Positions 11,945-22,216 are shown, numbered from the stretch's first letter. The stretch: 64,000 nt of DNA from Pseudomonadota bacterium (GCA_008501585.1 QQUN01000005.1:62001-126000), one strand, 5' to 3'. Numbers and translations are program-made. The notes: generated from the letters alone by a model not told the origin.

Positions 11945-13147
11945 ATGTACGCAGAGCGTGTTCTTTCAGGTATGCGGCCCACCGGCCGGCTCCATCTCGG
12001 CCACTACCATGGTGTGCTGAAAAACTGGGTCAAGCTGCAGTCCGAGTATCCCTGTCTGTTCTTCGTGGCCGACTGGCACGCCCTGACCACCAACTACGAC
12101 AGCCCGCTGGTGATCGAGGAAAGCGTGTGGGACATGGTGATCGACTGGCTGGCCGCTGGCGTGGACCCGACCCAGGCCACCATCTTCATCCAGTCGCGCG
12201 TGCCCGAGCATGCCGAACTGCATCTGCTGCTGTCGATGATGTGTCCGCTGGGCTGGCTCGAGCGGGTGCCGACCTATAAGGACCAGCAGGAAAAGCTGTC
12301 GGACAAGGATTTGTCCACCTACGGCTTCCTCGGCTACCCCTTGCTGCAATCGGCCGACATCCTGATCTACCGTGCCGACAAGGTGCCGGTGGGCGAGGAC
12401 CAGGTCCCGCATGTGGAACTGACCCGCGAGATCGCCCGCCGCTTCAACCACCTGTACGGCCGCGAACCGGGCTTTGAAGACAAGGCGCGTGAAGCGATCA
12501 AGAAGCTCGGCCGCAAGCGCGCCAAGCTTTACGAGGAGTTGCGCACCCGCTTCCTGCAGGAAGGCGACGAGGCGGCCCAGGAGCAGGCCGAGGCGCTCAT
12601 CGACGATTCGCAGAGCCTGAGCCTCGGCGACCGCGAACGCCTCTACGGCTTCCTCGATGGCGGCGGCAAGATGATCCTTGCCGAGCCCGACGCCATGCTG
12701 ACTGAAGCCGCGCGCATGCCGGGGCTGGACGGGCAGAAGATGTCCAAGTCCTACGGCAACACCATTTTCCTGCGTGAAGATGCCGAGTCGGTGGCCAAGA
12801 AGGTGCGCACCATGCAGACCGACCCCGCGCGGGTGCGGCGCAACGATCCGGGCGACCCGGAGAAATGCCCGGTGTGGCAGTTCCACAAGATCTACACCGA
12901 CAGCGAGACTCACGCCTGGGTGCAGCAAGGCTGCAAGAGCGCCGGCATCGGTTGCCTGGAGTGCAAGCAGCCGCTGCTCGAAGCCATCCAGAAAGAGCAG
13001 AGCGCCATGCGCGAACGCGCGCAGCCCTACCTGGACGATCCGTCGCTGGTGCGCAACATTGTCGCCGACGGCAACGAGCGCGCGCGCAAGCTGGCGCAGG
13101 AAACCATGCGCGACGTCCGCGACGCCATGGGCCTTGGCTACTCGTGA
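11945..13147 (+). CDS. trpS: Tryptophan--tRNA ligase
   Basis: A class I aminoacyl-tRNA synthetase that charges tRNA-Trp. The ATP-binding HxGH-type signature appears as RLHLGHYHG (about residues 14-22) and the second signature as KMSKS (about 265-269). At 400 residues it is longer than the 334-residue E. coli enzyme because of an insertion of roughly 60 residues around positions 180-250 (rich in K/R/E, starting REAIKKLGRK), a known long form in betaproteobacteria. It lies 8 bp after the M50 gene and is followed by a repeat-rich intergenic region before scpA. Confidence 0.97.
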   Translation: MYAERVLSGMRPTGRLHLGHYHGVLKNWVKLQSEYPCLFFVADWHALTTNYDSPLVIEESVWDMVIDWLAAGVDPTQATIFIQSRVPEHAELHLLLSMMCPLGWLERVPTYKDQQEKLSDKDLSTYGFLGYPLLQSADILIYRADKVPVGEDQVPHVELTREIARRFNHLYGREPGFEDKAREAIKKLGRKRAKLYEELRTRFLQEGDEAAQEQAEALIDDSQSLSLGDRERLYGFLDGGGKMILAEPDAMLTEAARMPGLDGQKMSKSYGNTIFLREDAESVAKKVRTMQTDPARVRRNDPGDPEKCPVWQFHKIYTDSETHAWVQQGCKSAGIGCLECKQPLLEAIQKEQSAMRERAQPYLDDPSLVRNIVADGNERARKLAQETMRDVRDAMGLGYS

Positions 13148-13277
13148 CAGCCCCCACGCTCACTACGTTCGCTGCCCCCCGAGGGGGCCGCGGCGCCTTT
13201 GGGGCGGCCCGGCGGGCGCCGCGGACAGCCCCAGCGCTCGCTGTGTTCGCCGCTCCCCAACGGGGTCGTGGCGGCTG
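13148..13277 (+). repeat. Pair of REP-like palindromic extragenic repeats
   Basis: Two diverged direct copies of a unit of about 50 bp fill the trpS-scpA gap. Copy 1 (13148-13197) reads CAGCCCCCACGCTCACTACG then TTCGCTGC and a CCCCCGAGGGGG hairpin. Copy 2 (13226-13276) has the same order with a CCCCAACGGGG hairpin and GTGTTCGCCGCT in place of ACGTTCGCTGC. A GC-rich spacer with GGCGCC palindromes joins them. They can form strong hairpins but lack a T-tract, so they are not typical terminators. Similar elements are, to my knowledge, dispersed in betaproteobacterial genomes. Confidence 0.7.
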
Positions 13278-13290
13278 AGTTGGACGCTTG

Positions 13291-14133
13291 ATGAACTCCG
13301 TCACGTCGGCCGAGCTGCCGCTCGCTCCGGTCGAGACGCCCGAGCAGGTGGCTGCCGTGGCGCGCCTGTATGGCGAGCCGCTGCTCAAGCTGCCGGCCGA
13401 TCTGTACATTCCGCCCGAAGCGCTGGAGGTGTTTCTCGATGCCTTCGAGGGGCCGCTGGATCTGTTGCTCTACCTGATCCGCAAGGCCAACATCGATGTG
13501 CTCGACATCCCGATGGCCGCGCTGACCGCGCAGTACCTCGAATACGTCGAGGCGATGCGCCGGCACAATCTGGAACTCGCCGCCGATTATTTGCTGATTG
13601 CCGCGATGCTGCTGGAGATCAAATCGCGGATGTTGTTGCCAAAATCACCACGCGCGGTCGAAGAAGAAGAGGATCCGCGTGCAGAACTGGTGCGGCGACT
13701 GCTAGACTACGAGCAAATGAAACAGGCGGCCGCAAAACTGGACGCCATTCCGCGTGTCGGCCGGGATCTCGAATGGGTCGGCATTTTTGTTGCGGAGAAA
13801 GTTGTCGAGCGTTTGCCTGAGGTCGGGCTGCACGACTTGCAACTTGCCTGGCTGCGGATTGCGCGCCAGGCCAAGCTGACCCAGCATCACCACATCCGCA
13901 AGGAAAGCCTGTCGGTGCGCGAGCACATGAGCCGTATCCTGCGTTGTCTGCAGGGGGGTGAATTTGTGGTCTTCGACACCTTGTTCGATCCGGCCGAGGG
14001 CGCTGCGCATCTGGTGGTGAGTTTTCTGGCAATGCTCGAACTGGTCAAGGAACGGCTGGTGCAAATCACGCAAACTGCCGGATTTTCGCCGATCTACGTG
14101 AAGCTGAACGATGCAGGAACCGAGCACGCCTGA
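13291..14133 (+). CDS. scpA: Segregation and condensation protein A
   Basis: ScpA is the kleisin subunit that bridges Smc heads in the bacterial condensin complex. The 280-residue protein has the diagnostic [14 protein letters not shown] (about residues 50-63), [14 protein letters not shown], and the [22 protein letters not shown] segment, and a C-terminal winged-helix region ending FSPIYVK. An N-terminal extension of about 45 residues precedes the conserved core. I chose ATG 13291 over the adjacent TTG at 13288. It overlaps scpB by 23 bp. Smc itself is not in the window. Confidence 0.95.
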   Translation: MNSVTSAELPLAPVETPEQVAAVARLYGEPLLKLPADLYIPPEALEVFLDAFEGPLDLLLYLIRKANIDVLDIPMAALTAQYLEYVEAMRRHNLELAADYLLIAAMLLEIKSRMLLPKSPRAVEEEEDPRAELVRRLLDYEQMKQAAAKLDAIPRVGRDLEWVGIFVAEKVVERLPEVGLHDLQLAWLRIARQAKLTQHHHIRKESLSVREHMSRILRCLQGGEFVVFDTLFDPAEGAAHLVVSFLAMLELVKERLVQITQTAGFSPIYVKLNDAGTEHA

Positions 14134-14692
14134 GGAGTACACCCGGATTCTCGAAGCGGCCTTGCTGTCGGCCAGCGAACCGAGGCCGGTGTCGGCGCTG
14201 CGACAGTTGTTTGCCGAAGATCCGGGCAGCGACATGATCCGCCGTCTGCTCGATGGCCTGCGCGAGCAGTGGCAGGGCAGGGGGGTGGAGCTGGTGCAGT
14301 CGGCCTCTGGCTGGCGCTTTCAGACCCGGCCCGAGGTCCAGGTGTTCCTGGACCGGCTGAAAGACGAAAAACCGCCGAAGTATTCGCGCGCCGTGCTCGA
14401 GACGCTGGCGATCATCGCCTACCGTCAGCCGGTGACGCGCGGCGACATCGAAGATATCCGCGGCGTCGCGGTATCGACCAACGTGATCAAGACGCTCGAA
14501 TCGCGCGGCTGGATCGATGCGGTGGGCTACCGGGATACCCCGGGGCGCCCGGCGCTGCTGGCCACCACACGTCGATTTCTCGACGAACTGGGGCTGCGAA
14601 GCCTGACGGAGTTGCCTCCGTTGACTGAAATTGAAAGGATGATGGACCTTGTCGAACTCCCAGAAACCGACCCGACGCCCGACGCGGCCTAA
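14111..14692 (+). CDS. scpB: Segregation and condensation protein B
   Basis: ScpB is the dimeric winged-helix accessory (KITE) protein that binds ScpA in the Smc complex. The 193-residue sequence carries [11 protein letters not shown], the GWRFQTRPE strand and the signature [28 protein letters not shown], followed by [22 protein letters not shown]. It starts within scpA and ends 44 bp inside rluB, so the three genes are tightly coupled. The scpA-scpB-rluB order is common in proteobacteria. Confidence 0.95.
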   Translation: MQEPSTPEEYTRILEAALLSASEPRPVSALRQLFAEDPGSDMIRRLLDGLREQWQGRGVELVQSASGWRFQTRPEVQVFLDRLKDEKPPKYSRAVLETLAIIAYRQPVTRGDIEDIRGVAVSTNVIKTLESRGWIDAVGYRDTPGRPALLATTRRFLDELGLRSLTELPPLTEIERMMDLVELPETDPTPDAA

Positions 14693-15989
14693 AGACCCGA
14701 ACGCGACCGGCGAACCGCCGAAGGAAGGTCGTCGCCGTCGCCCGCGCGGTGGCGCCGCGACGGGCGAAGCCCCGCAGGCGGCACCGGCGGGCGAGCGGCC
14801 CGACAACGGCGGCAGTGCCAAACCGCGCGGCAAGTCGAATCGCCGCGGTGGTCGTGGCGGCCGTGGTGGCAAGGGCGGCGGTGAAGCGGCCGAGGCCAAT
14901 GGCAACGTCGAGTCGGCGGGTCAGGCGCGCCAGCGATCGGGTGAAGGCGGCCGTGGCCGCCGTCGGTCCGGCGGTGGCCAGGCCGGCGGGGGCGGACAGG
15001 GGGGCGAAGTCAATGGCAATGTCGCCCCGCGCGGCGGTCAGCGCCAGAAGAGCGCCGGCGGCGCACGCAAGGGCCGTGGCCAGGGCGGTGCCGGCGGTCA
15101 GGGCGAGGTCAATGGCAACGTGGCGCCAGCTGCACCGTCGGCGTCGCCGCGGGCAGGTGGCGGTCGCGGTAATTCGTCGGCAAAAGGGCAGGGCGGTCGC
15201 CGCGTGCCGGAGCAGTTTGCCGTGCCGGAGCGGCTGAACAAGGCACTGGCGGCCATTGGTGTGGCGTCGCGCCGCGAAATCGAGGAGATGATCATTGCTG
15301 GTCGGATCTCGGTCAACGAGGCGCCGGCGGCCATTGGCCAGAAGGTCACGCCGGCCGACCGCATCCGGGTCAACGGCAAGCTGGTGCAGCTGCGTTTCGA
15401 GACCCGCGTGCCGCGGGTGCTGATGTATCACAAACCCGAAGGCGAGATCGTCTCGCGCGACGACCCCGAAGGTCGCACGACCGTGTTCGAGCAGTTACCC
15501 AAGTTGCGCCACGGCCGCTGGGTAGCGGTCGGTCGCCTCGACTTCAACACCTCCGGTCTGTTGTTGTTTACCGATGATGGCAGTCTGGCCAATCGCCTGA
15601 TGCACCCGCGCTTCGAAATGGAGCGCGAGTATGCGGTGCGGATTCTCGGTTCGCTGACCGACGAGCAGGTGGCGCTACTGAAGAACGGCATCGAGCTGAG
15701 TGATGGCGTGGCGCGCTTCACCAGCGTGGTCGATCGGGGAGGCGAGGGGGCGAACCACTGGTACCACGTGGTGCTGTCCGAAGGTCGCAACCGCGAGGTG
15801 CGGCGCATGTTCGAGGCGCTGGAACTGACGGTGAGCCGCTTGATGCGCGTGCGCTACGGCCCGGTGCTGATGCCTTCGCGCCTCAAGCGCGGTCAGGTGG
15901 AGACGCTGGATGACGCCCTGGTGTGCCAGTTGGCCGGCATCGAGGCACCCAAGGCGGCACCTGCCAAAGGGCGCCGCTCACGACGCTGA
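14649..15989 (+). CDS. rluB: 23S rRNA pseudouridine(2605) synthase RluB with long basic N-terminal tail
   Basis: RluB isomerises U2605 of 23S rRNA. The C-terminal 250 residues are canonical: an S4 RNA-binding domain from about residue 193 ([20 protein letters not shown]) and the catalytic aspartate in [17 protein letters not shown] (about 297). The first 190 residues are a low-complexity, Gly/Arg/Lys/Gln-rich tail with three spaced NGNV motifs. No ATG lies upstream of the S4 domain; translation most likely begins at TTG 14649, which has AAAGGA nine nt upstream and overlaps scpB by 44 bp. The tail is probably disordered and RNA-binding. Confidence 0.93.
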   Translation: MSNSQKPTRRPTRPKDPNATGEPPKEGRRRRPRGGAATGEAPQAAPAGERPDNGGSAKPRGKSNRRGGRGGRGGKGGGEAAEANGNVESAGQARQRSGEGGRGRRRSGGGQAGGGGQGGEVNGNVAPRGGQRQKSAGGARKGRGQGGAGGQGEVNGNVAPAAPSASPRAGGGRGNSSAKGQGGRRVPEQFAVPERLNKALAAIGVASRREIEEMIIAGRISVNEAPAAIGQKVTPADRIRVNGKLVQLRFETRVPRVLMYHKPEGEIVSRDDPEGRTTVFEQLPKLRHGRWVAVGRLDFNTSGLLLFTDDGSLANRLMHPRFEMEREYAVRILGSLTDEQVALLKNGIELSDGVARFTSVVDRGGEGANHWYHVVLSEGRNREVRRMFEALELTVSRLMRVRYGPVLMPSRLKRGQVETLDDALVCQLAGIEAPKAAPAKGRRSRR

Positions 15990-15991
15990 AA

Positions 15992-16020
15992 TTGCCTGAG
16001 GCAGTGTAAGTGGTTATAAT
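15992..16020 (+). promoter_or_regulatory. Promoter of the rimP-nusA-infB operon
   Basis: TTGCCT (15992-15997), a 17-bp spacer and a consensus TATAAT (16015-16020) directly follow rluB. Predicted start of RNA is about 16027, leaving a leader of about 90 nt before rimP. Confidence 0.8.
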
Positions 16021-16026
16021 CGGAGA

Positions 16027-16053
16027 GTTTTGGTGGCCCGGTGCCGCCAAAAC
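16027..16053 (+). other. Leader hairpin at the 5' end of the rimP-nusA transcript
   Basis: GTTTTGGTGGC (16027-16037) pairs with GCCGCCAAAAC (16043-16053) over a 5-nt loop with one G-U pair. It sits exactly at the predicted mRNA 5' end and upstream of the leader terminator, so it may stabilise the RNA or serve as a recognition element for attenuation. Confidence 0.6.
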
Positions 16054-16079
16054 ACCGATTTCCAGTTGAAACGATGGGG

Positions 16080-16101
16080 ATGGGCGTAAGCCCATTTTTT
16101 T
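16080..16101 (+). terminator. Rho-independent terminator in the rimP leader (attenuator)
   Basis: ATGGGC (16080-16085), GTAA loop, GCCCAT (16090-16095), then six more T. It lies between the TATAAT promoter and the rimP start, so it can only act on the operon it precedes (or on read-through from rluB). Premature terminators ahead of rimP-nusA are a recognised leader type in proteobacteria, thought to feed back on NusA level. Confidence 0.85.
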
Positions 16102-16117
16102 ATTTTTGGGCGCGAAA

Positions 16118-16552
16118 ATGGATCTGGCTGGCTTGGTCGAACAGGTGGTAACGGGCTTGGGCTTCGAACTGGTGGACTTGGAAATGTCCCCGCGAGCCCG
16201 GCTGCTGCGCGTGTTCATTGACGTGCCGCGTGGCATCACGGTGGACGATTGCGCCACCGTCAGCAACCAGCTGACCCGAGTGTTCGAAGTCGAGAATGTC
16301 GACTACGACCGCCTGGAAGTGTCGTCGCCCGGCCTCGATCGCCCGCTCAAGAAGGCGGCCGATTTTGAGCGCTTTGCCGGCGAAACCATCCAGTTGCGCA
16401 CGCATCTGCCATTGAACAACGGAAATCAACGTAATTTTTCGGGCGTGCTCAAGGGCTTCGCTGACGGGAAGGTGCTGCTGGCGCAAGACGCCGGCGTGCT
16501 GGAAATCCCGCTCGAGGAAGTCGAGAAAGCACGTCTGGTGCCCCAATTTTGA
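16118..16552 (+). CDS. rimP: Ribosome maturation factor RimP
   Basis: RimP assists assembly of the 30S subunit, acting on the S12 region. The 144-residue protein has the family's GFELVDLEM strand near residue 15, LRVFIDxPxGITVDDCATVSNQL and the YDRLEVSSPGLDRPLKK segment. I chose ATG 16118; a TTG at 16106 is in frame but would fall on the tail of the leader terminator. No clear Shine-Dalgarno is seen, which is unusual beside its neighbours. It heads the operon with nusA 24 bp downstream. Confidence 0.95.
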   Translation: MDLAGLVEQVVTGLGFELVDLEMSPRARLLRVFIDVPRGITVDDCATVSNQLTRVFEVENVDYDRLEVSSPGLDRPLKKAADFERFAGETIQLRTHLPLNNGNQRNFSGVLKGFADGKVLLAQDAGVLEIPLEEVEKARLVPQF

Positions 16553-16576
16553 GCTTCGGTCTGGAGGTCTGATTAC

Positions 16577-18049
16577 ATGAGCCGCGAGATTCTGCTGCTT
16601 GTCGACGCACTGGCGCGTGAAAAGAACGTATTGAAGGAAATCGTGTTCGCTGCGCTCGAGTCGGCGCTGGCCTCTGCCACGAAGAAGCGCATCCATGATG
16701 ACGCCGATGTGCGCGTCACCATCGACCGCGACACGGGCGACTATGAGTCCTTCCGTCGCTGGGAGGTGCTGCCCGATGCCGAGGTCGAGAACGATGAGGC
16801 CCAGATGGGGCTGATCGACGCGCGCGAAGAAGTGCCGGACATTCAGGTGGGTGAGTTCATCGAGGAGGCGCTCGAGCCGATCGACTTCGGCCGGATCGGC
16901 GCGCAGGCGGCCAAGCAGGTCATCCTGCAGAAGATCCGCGATGCCGAGCGCGAGCAGGTGCTCAACGACTTCCTCGAGCGCAAGGAGTTCCTGGTCAGTG
17001 GCACGATCAAGCGCATGGAGCGTGGCAATGCGGTGATCGAGGTGGGGCGTCTCGAGGCGCTGCTGCCGCGCGATCAGATGATCCAGAAGGAAAACCTCCG
17101 CGTGGGCGACCGCGTGAAGGCTTACCTGCTGCGCATCGACCGCAATGCCCGTGGTCCGCAGCTGATTCTGTCGCGCACGGCGCCGGAATTCCTGATGAAG
17201 CTGTTCGAGCTCGAAGTGCCCGAGATCGAAGACGGTCTGCTCGAAACCAAGGCTTGCGCCCGTGATCCGGGCTTGCGTGCCAAGATTGCCGTGCAGGCGC
17301 ACGATCCGCGCATCGACCCGATCGGCACCTGCGTCGGTCTGCGCGGCTCTCGCGTGACCGCCGTGCGCAACGAGATTGGCGGCGAACAGATCGACATCAT
17401 CGTCTGGTCGGCCGATCCGGCGCAATTCGTGATCGCGGCGCTGCAGCCGGCCGAAGTGAGCTCGATCGTCGTTGACGAAGAAGCCCACTCGATGGATGTG
17501 GTGGTCGACGAAAACAACCTGGCGATCGCGATCGGCCGCAGCGGCCAGAACGTCAAGCTGGCGTCGGAGCTGACCGGTTGGTCGATCAACCTGATGAGCG
17601 AGGAAGAGTCGGCCCAGCGTGCCGATGTCGAGCGCGGCGGTCTGCGCACCTTGTTCATGGAGCGCCTCGATGTGGACGAGGAAGTGGCCGATATCCTGAT
17701 CGACGAGGGCTTTACCTCGCTGGAGGAGATCGCCTATGTGCCGCTGTCCGAAATGCTGGAAATCGAGGCGTTCGACGAAGATACGGTCAACGAGCTGCGC
17801 AACCGTGCGCGTAACGTGCTGCTGACCGAAGCAATTGTGACCGAAGAGAAGCTGGAAACCGTTTCCGAAGACCTGATCGGCCTCGAAGGCATGGACAAGG
17901 ATCTGGCGGCGGCTCTGGCAGGCCATGGGGTGCTGACCCGCGACGAACTCGCGGATCTGGCGACCGACGAACTGGTGGAGATGACCGGGATCGATGCATC
18001 CCGTGCTGTCGCGCTGATTACCGTCGCGCGCGCGCACTGGTTCGAGTAA
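16577..18049 (+). CDS. nusA: Transcription termination/antitermination factor NusA
   Basis: NusA binds RNA polymerase and nascent RNA, promoting pausing and intrinsic termination and acting in rRNA antitermination. The 490-residue protein has the N-terminal polymerase-binding domain, an S1 domain (about 135-200), two KH domains (about 200-345) and the two C-terminal acidic repeats (about 365-425 and 430-490) as in E. coli. It sits between rimP and infB with 24- and 14-bp gaps. Because NusA stimulates terminators, the leader terminator upstream of rimP offers a direct feedback route. Confidence 0.97.
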   Translation: MSREILLLVDALAREKNVLKEIVFAALESALASATKKRIHDDADVRVTIDRDTGDYESFRRWEVLPDAEVENDEAQMGLIDAREEVPDIQVGEFIEEALEPIDFGRIGAQAAKQVILQKIRDAEREQVLNDFLERKEFLVSGTIKRMERGNAVIEVGRLEALLPRDQMIQKENLRVGDRVKAYLLRIDRNARGPQLILSRTAPEFLMKLFELEVPEIEDGLLETKACARDPGLRAKIAVQAHDPRIDPIGTCVGLRGSRVTAVRNEIGGEQIDIIVWSADPAQFVIAALQPAEVSSIVVDEEAHSMDVVVDENNLAIAIGRSGQNVKLASELTGWSINLMSEEESAQRADVERGGLRTLFMERLDVDEEVADILIDEGFTSLEEIAYVPLSEMLEIEAFDEDTVNELRNRARNVLLTEAIVTEEKLETVSEDLIGLEGMDKDLAAALAGHGVLTRDELADLATDELVEMTGIDASRAVALITVARAHWFE

Positions 18050-18063
18050 GGCAAGGGGGGAAG

Positions 18064-20922
18064 ATGGAACAAATCACCGTGACGCAGTTTGCCGGCGAGC
18101 TGAAAATGCCGGCGGCCTTGCTGCTCGAGCAGTTGAAAAAGGCCGGCGTGAGCATCGGCAATGTCAATGATCGCTTGACCGAGCAGGACAAGACCAAGCT
18201 GCTCGATTATCTGCGCCGTTCGCACGGCGAAGACAAGGCCAAGTCGAAGATCACCTTGACGCGCAAGGAAACCAGCGAGATCAAGGCGACCGATTCGACC
18301 GGCCGTGCGCGCACCGTGCAGGTTGAAGTGCGCAAGAAGCGTGTTTTCGTCAAGCGGGACGAACTGGTGGCCGAGGCCGAAGCGCGCAAGGACGCCGAGG
18401 TGGTGGCCGAAGCCGCGCCGGTCGCTGAGCCGGTGGCCGCACCCGAAGCGCCGGTTGTCGAGGCAGTCGAGGTTGCGCCCGTGGTGGCCGAAGCGCCGGC
18501 GGCGAAGCCTGTTGAAGCCGAGCCCGCACCGGTCGTCGTGGAACCGGCGCCTGTCGTCGAAACGCCAGTCGCCAAACAACCCGCCGCGCCGGCGGCAGAG
18601 CCGCAGCCGACCAAGGTGGCCGAGAAGGCGCCGGAAGCCCCGGCTGCCGAGGACGCGGCCGATGACGCCGACGGTGGCGAGGACGACGATGCGTCGTCCG
18701 ACACCACGGCCGCACCGACGGCCAAGCGCCGGGTGCGCCGGGTGCAGATTACGGAATTGCTCGACCCGGCCGAAATTCAGGCGCGGGAAGCCGAGTCTCG
18801 TCGTCACTCCGAGCTGCTGGCGCGCCAGCTGGCGGATCGCCAGGCGCGCGAAGAGCGCGAAGCGGCGGCCCGTGCCGCGGCAGAGCGTGCCAAGCTGGAG
18901 GCCGCCGAGGGCGCCAAGGCCAAAGCCAAGGGCAAGGGCGACGAAGGCGGACACACCCTGCACCGTCCGCAGAAGGATGAACAGGGCCGCAAGGATGCCA
19001 ACGCGGGCGACGGCGGCAAGCGTCGCACCCTGAAAACGCGTGGCGGCGATACGCCGGGCGGTACCAGCAACTGGCGCGGTGGCAAGCGCGCCGGTGGCGG
19101 TCGCAATGCACGCAATCAGCGCGACCAGCAACCGAGCAGCAACTTCAAGGCCCCGGTGGATCCGGTGGTGCATGACGTGCATGTGCCCGAGACCATCACC
19201 GTGGCCGAGCTGGCCCACAAGATGGCGATCAAGGCCACCGAGGTGATCAAGTCCCTGATGAAGATGGGCTCGATGGTGACGATCAACCAGGTGCTGGACC
19301 AGGAAACGGCGATGATCATCGTCGAGGAAATGGGCCACAAGGCGCATGCCGCCAAGCTGGACGATCCGGATGCCTTCCTCGAAGAAACGGACGAGCACAA
19401 GGATGTGCCGCTGGAGCCGCGTGCGCCGGTGGTGACCGTCATGGGCCACGTCGACCACGGCAAGACCTCGCTGCTCGACCGCATCCGTGCGGCCAAGGTG
19501 GCGGCGGGCGAAGCCGGCGGTATTACCCAGCACATCGGTGCCTACCACGTCGATACCGACCGTGGCATGGTCACCTTCCTCGACACCCCGGGTCACGAGG
19601 CCTTTACGGCGATGCGTGCGCGCGGTGCCAAGGCGACCGACATCGTGGTGCTGGTGGTGGCTGCCGACGACGGCGTGATGCCGCAAACGAAAGAAGCCAT
19701 CCACCACGCGCAGGCCGCTGGCGTGCCGCTGGTGGTGGCGGTCAACAAGATCGACAAGCCAGAAGCCAACCCCGAGCGGGTCAAGCAGGAACTGGTGTCC
19801 GAAGGCGTGGTGCCGGAAGAGTACGGTGGCGAGGCGATGTTCGTCTCGGTGTCGGCCAAGACCGGCCAGGGCATCGACGACCTGCTCGAAGCGATCCTGC
19901 TGCAGGCCGAAGTGCTCGAACTGAATGCGCAATACGATGCGCCGGCCAAGGGCCTGATCGTCGAAGCGCGCCTGGACAAGGGGCGCGGTGCGGTGGCCTC
20001 GCTGCTGGTGCAGTCGGGTACGCTGCGCAAGGGCGACGTGATGCTGGTCGGTGCCACCTTTGGCCGCATCCGCGCCATGCTGGACGAAAACGGCAAGCCG
20101 ATCGAGGAAGCCGGGCCGTCGATTCCGGTCGAGATCCTCGGCCTGTCCGATGTGCCGGCCGCCGGTGACGAAGCCATCGTGCTGGCCGACGAGCGCAAGG
20201 CGCGCGAAATCGCGCTGTTCCGCCAGGGCAAGTTCCGCGATGTGAAACTGGCCAAGCAGCAGGCGGCCAAGCTCGAGAACATGCTCGAGCAGATGTCCGA
20301 AGGCGAGGTCAAGACGCTGCCGCTCATCATCAAGGCCGACGTGCAAGGTTCGCAGGAAGCGCTGGTGCACGCCCTGCAGAAGCTGTCCACCGACGAAGTC
20401 CGTGTCAAGGTCATCCACGGTGCCGTTGGCGCCATTTCGGAATCCGACGTCAACCTGGCGCAGGCCTCGGGTGCCGTCATCATCGGCTTCAACACCCGTG
20501 CCGACGCCAAGGCGCGTGGCCTGGCCGAGACCTTCGGCGTGGATCTGCGCTACTACAACATCATTTACGACGCGGTCGACGAGGTGAAGGCAGCGCTGTC
20601 CGGCATGCTGGCGCCCGAGAAGCGCGAAGAAGTGATCGGCATGGTCGAGGTGCGCCAGGTCTTCACCATCTCGAAGGTGGGGACCATCGCCGGCTGCTAC
20701 GTGCTCGAAGGCATTGTCAAGCGTGCGGCCAAGGTGCGTGTGCTGCGCGACAACGTGGTGATCCACACCGGCGAACTCGACTCGCTCAAGCGCTTCAAGG
20801 ACGACGTCAAGGAGGTCAAGTCGGCCTTCGAGTGCGGCCTGTCGCTGAAGAACTTCAACGACATCCAGGAAGGCGACCACCTGGAAATCTTCGAAGTGCG
20901 CGAAGTGGCGCGCTCGCTGTAA
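18064..20922 (+). CDS. infB: Translation initiation factor IF-2
   Basis: IF-2 is the GTPase that brings fMet-tRNA to the 30S subunit and promotes subunit joining. In 952 residues the order is: a first IF2-N domain (1-55), a long disordered Ala/Pro/Val/Glu-rich linker (about 110-230), a basic Arg/Lys/Gly-rich stretch (240-360), a second IF2-N domain (about 372-425), and the GTPase with GHVDHGKTS (460-468), DTPGH (about 505) and NKID (about 560), then beta-barrel and fMet-tRNA-binding C2 domains. Standard position between nusA and rbfA. Confidence 0.97.
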   Translation: MEQITVTQFAGELKMPAALLLEQLKKAGVSIGNVNDRLTEQDKTKLLDYLRRSHGEDKAKSKITLTRKETSEIKATDSTGRARTVQVEVRKKRVFVKRDELVAEAEARKDAEVVAEAAPVAEPVAAPEAPVVEAVEVAPVVAEAPAAKPVEAEPAPVVVEPAPVVETPVAKQPAAPAAEPQPTKVAEKAPEAPAAEDAADDADGGEDDDASSDTTAAPTAKRRVRRVQITELLDPAEIQAREAESRRHSELLARQLADRQAREEREAAARAAAERAKLEAAEGAKAKAKGKGDEGGHTLHRPQKDEQGRKDANAGDGGKRRTLKTRGGDTPGGTSNWRGGKRAGGGRNARNQRDQQPSSNFKAPVDPVVHDVHVPETITVAELAHKMAIKATEVIKSLMKMGSMVTINQVLDQETAMIIVEEMGHKAHAAKLDDPDAFLEETDEHKDVPLEPRAPVVTVMGHVDHGKTSLLDRIRAAKVAAGEAGGITQHIGAYHVDTDRGMVTFLDTPGHEAFTAMRARGAKATDIVVLVVAADDGVMPQTKEAIHHAQAAGVPLVVAVNKIDKPEANPERVKQELVSEGVVPEEYGGEAMFVSVSAKTGQGIDDLLEAILLQAEVLELNAQYDAPAKGLIVEARLDKGRGAVASLLVQSGTLRKGDVMLVGATFGRIRAMLDENGKPIEEAGPSIPVEILGLSDVPAAGDEAIVLADERKAREIALFRQGKFRDVKLAKQQAAKLENMLEQMSEGEVKTLPLIIKADVQGSQEALVHALQKLSTDEVRVKVIHGAVGAISESDVNLAQASGAVIIGFNTRADAKARGLAETFGVDLRYYNIIYDAVDEVKAALSGMLAPEKREEVIGMVEVRQVFTISKVGTIAGCYVLEGIVKRAAKVRVLRDNVVIHTGELDSLKRFKDDVKEVKSAFECGLSLKNFNDIQEGDHLEIFEVREVARSL

Positions 20923-20934
20923 GGCGGCTCGGGC

Positions 20935-21321
20935 ATGGCGAAGGAGTACTCACGCGCAACCCGGGTCGGCGAGCAGATGCGTCGCGAGCTGGCCGAGTTG
21001 CTGCGCCTGGAAGTGAAGGACCCGCGGATCGGCTTCATCTCCCTCACCGAAGTGGAGGTGTCGCCCGACTTCGCGCATGCCAAGGTGTATTTCACCTCGA
21101 TGACCGGGTCGGAAGGTGTGGACGAGATCCTCGTCGGGCTGCGCCGTGCCTCCGGTTTCCTGCGTCGCGAACTGGGGCGCCGGATCCGGATTCACTCGAC
21201 CCCCGAGCTGCACTTCATCTACGACGCCTCGATCGAGCGCGGCGCCCAGCTGTCGGCGCTGATCGACAAGGCAGTGCATGAAGACGAGGCGCGGGCCAAG
21301 CCGGCGGATGAAGAAGACTGA
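20935..21321 (+). CDS. rbfA: 30S ribosome-binding factor RbfA
   Basis: RbfA is a cold-shock-associated assembly factor that binds the 5' region of 16S rRNA during late 30S maturation. The 128-residue protein is a single KH-like domain with the usual RVGEQMRRELAELL, VKDPRIGFISLTEVEVSPDFAHAKV (shortened here) and TPELHFIYD segments. It begins 12 bp after infB and its end overlaps truB by 14 bp, as in many proteobacteria. Confidence 0.96.
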   Translation: MAKEYSRATRVGEQMRRELAELLRLEVKDPRIGFISLTEVEVSPDFAHAKVYFTSMTGSEGVDEILVGLRRASGFLRRELGRRIRIHSTPELHFIYDASIERGAQLSALIDKAVHEDEARAKPADEED

Positions 21322-22216
21322 ACGACCGCCGCGCCGGCGTGATCCGGTCGACGGGGTGTTGCTGCTGGACAAACCGCAGGGCATCAGCTCTAACGCCGCG
21401 CTGCAGCGCGCACGCAATGCGCTGGGCGCCGCCAAGGCCGGGCATACCGGTACGCTGGACCCGATGGCAACCGGGCTGTTGCCGCTGGCTTTCGGGGAGT
21501 CCACCAAGTTCTCGCAGACCTTGCTCGATGCCGACAAGGGCTATGAAGCCACGGTGTTGCTCGGGATCACCACCACCACCGGCGATGCCGAGGGCGAGGT
21601 GCTCGAGCGCAAACCGGCGGCCTTTACGGCGGAGGAAATCCGTGCTGCCGCATTGGCGTTCGTTGGCGAGGTGGAGCAGTTGCCGCCGATGTATTCCGCC
21701 CTCAAGCATGCCGGCAAGCCCCTGTATGCCTATGCGCGGGAAGGGGTCGATATCGAGCGCAAGCGCCGTCGGGTGACGATCTACGCACTCGACTGCGAAC
21801 CGACTGGCCCGGACAGCTTCGTGATGCGGGTTCGCTGCAGCAAGGGCACCTACATCCGCACGCTGGCCGAAGACATCGGCCATCGCCTGGGCTGTGGCGC
21901 CCACCTGACGGCCTTGCGACGAACCCAGATCGGTCCGTTCGCCATCGACGCGGCGGTGCCGCTCGATACGGTCGCGGCGGTGAGCATCGACGAAGCGCGC
22001 GCACTGCTGGCGCCGGTCGATTGTCTGATCGGCAGTTTGCCGGTGCTGGGCCTGGACGAAATGCAGGCCCGACAGCTGTGCCACGGCCAGACGGTGGCAC
22101 TTGCGTGTGTGGCGGCCGGCAGTTACCGCCTCTACCAGGCAGACCGTTTTCTCGGCCTGGGCCGTGTTGACGATGCAAGTGTCTTGTCGTCGCAGCGCCT
22201 GGTCGTGACCCACTGA
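21308..22216 (+). CDS. truB: tRNA pseudouridine(55) synthase TruB
   Basis: TruB makes pseudouridine 55 in the T-loop of tRNAs and also acts as a tRNA folding chaperone. The 302-residue protein carries LLLDKPQGISSN, the catalytic aspartate in GHTGTLDPMATGLLPL, the KGYEATVLLG strand and a C-terminal PUA-like region. Two starts are possible: ATG 21278, overlapping rbfA by 44 bp, and ATG 21308, overlapping by 14 bp; the latter leaves a normal N-terminus (MKKTERPPRR) and was chosen. Last gene of the rimP operon; rpsO follows behind its own promoter. Confidence 0.95.
   Translation: MKKTERPPRRRDPVDGVLLLDKPQGISSNAALQRARNALGAAKAGHTGTLDPMATGLLPLAFGESTKFSQTLLDADKGYEATVLLGITTTTGDAEGEVLERKPAAFTAEEIRAAALAFVGEVEQLPPMYSALKHAGKPLYAYAREGVDIERKRRRVTIYALDCEPTGPDSFVMRVRCSKGTYIRTLAEDIGHRLGCGAHLTALRRTQIGPFAIDAAVPLDTVAAVSIDEARALLAPVDCLIGSLPVLGLDEMQARQLCHGQTVALACVAAGSYRLYQADRFLGLGRVDDASVLSSQRLVVTH

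Noticed and set aside
17734-20880. A 1048-codon frame antisense to nusA and infB
   Set aside because: Shadow of the conserved genes on the other strand; low-complexity His/Arg/Leu composition and no domain.
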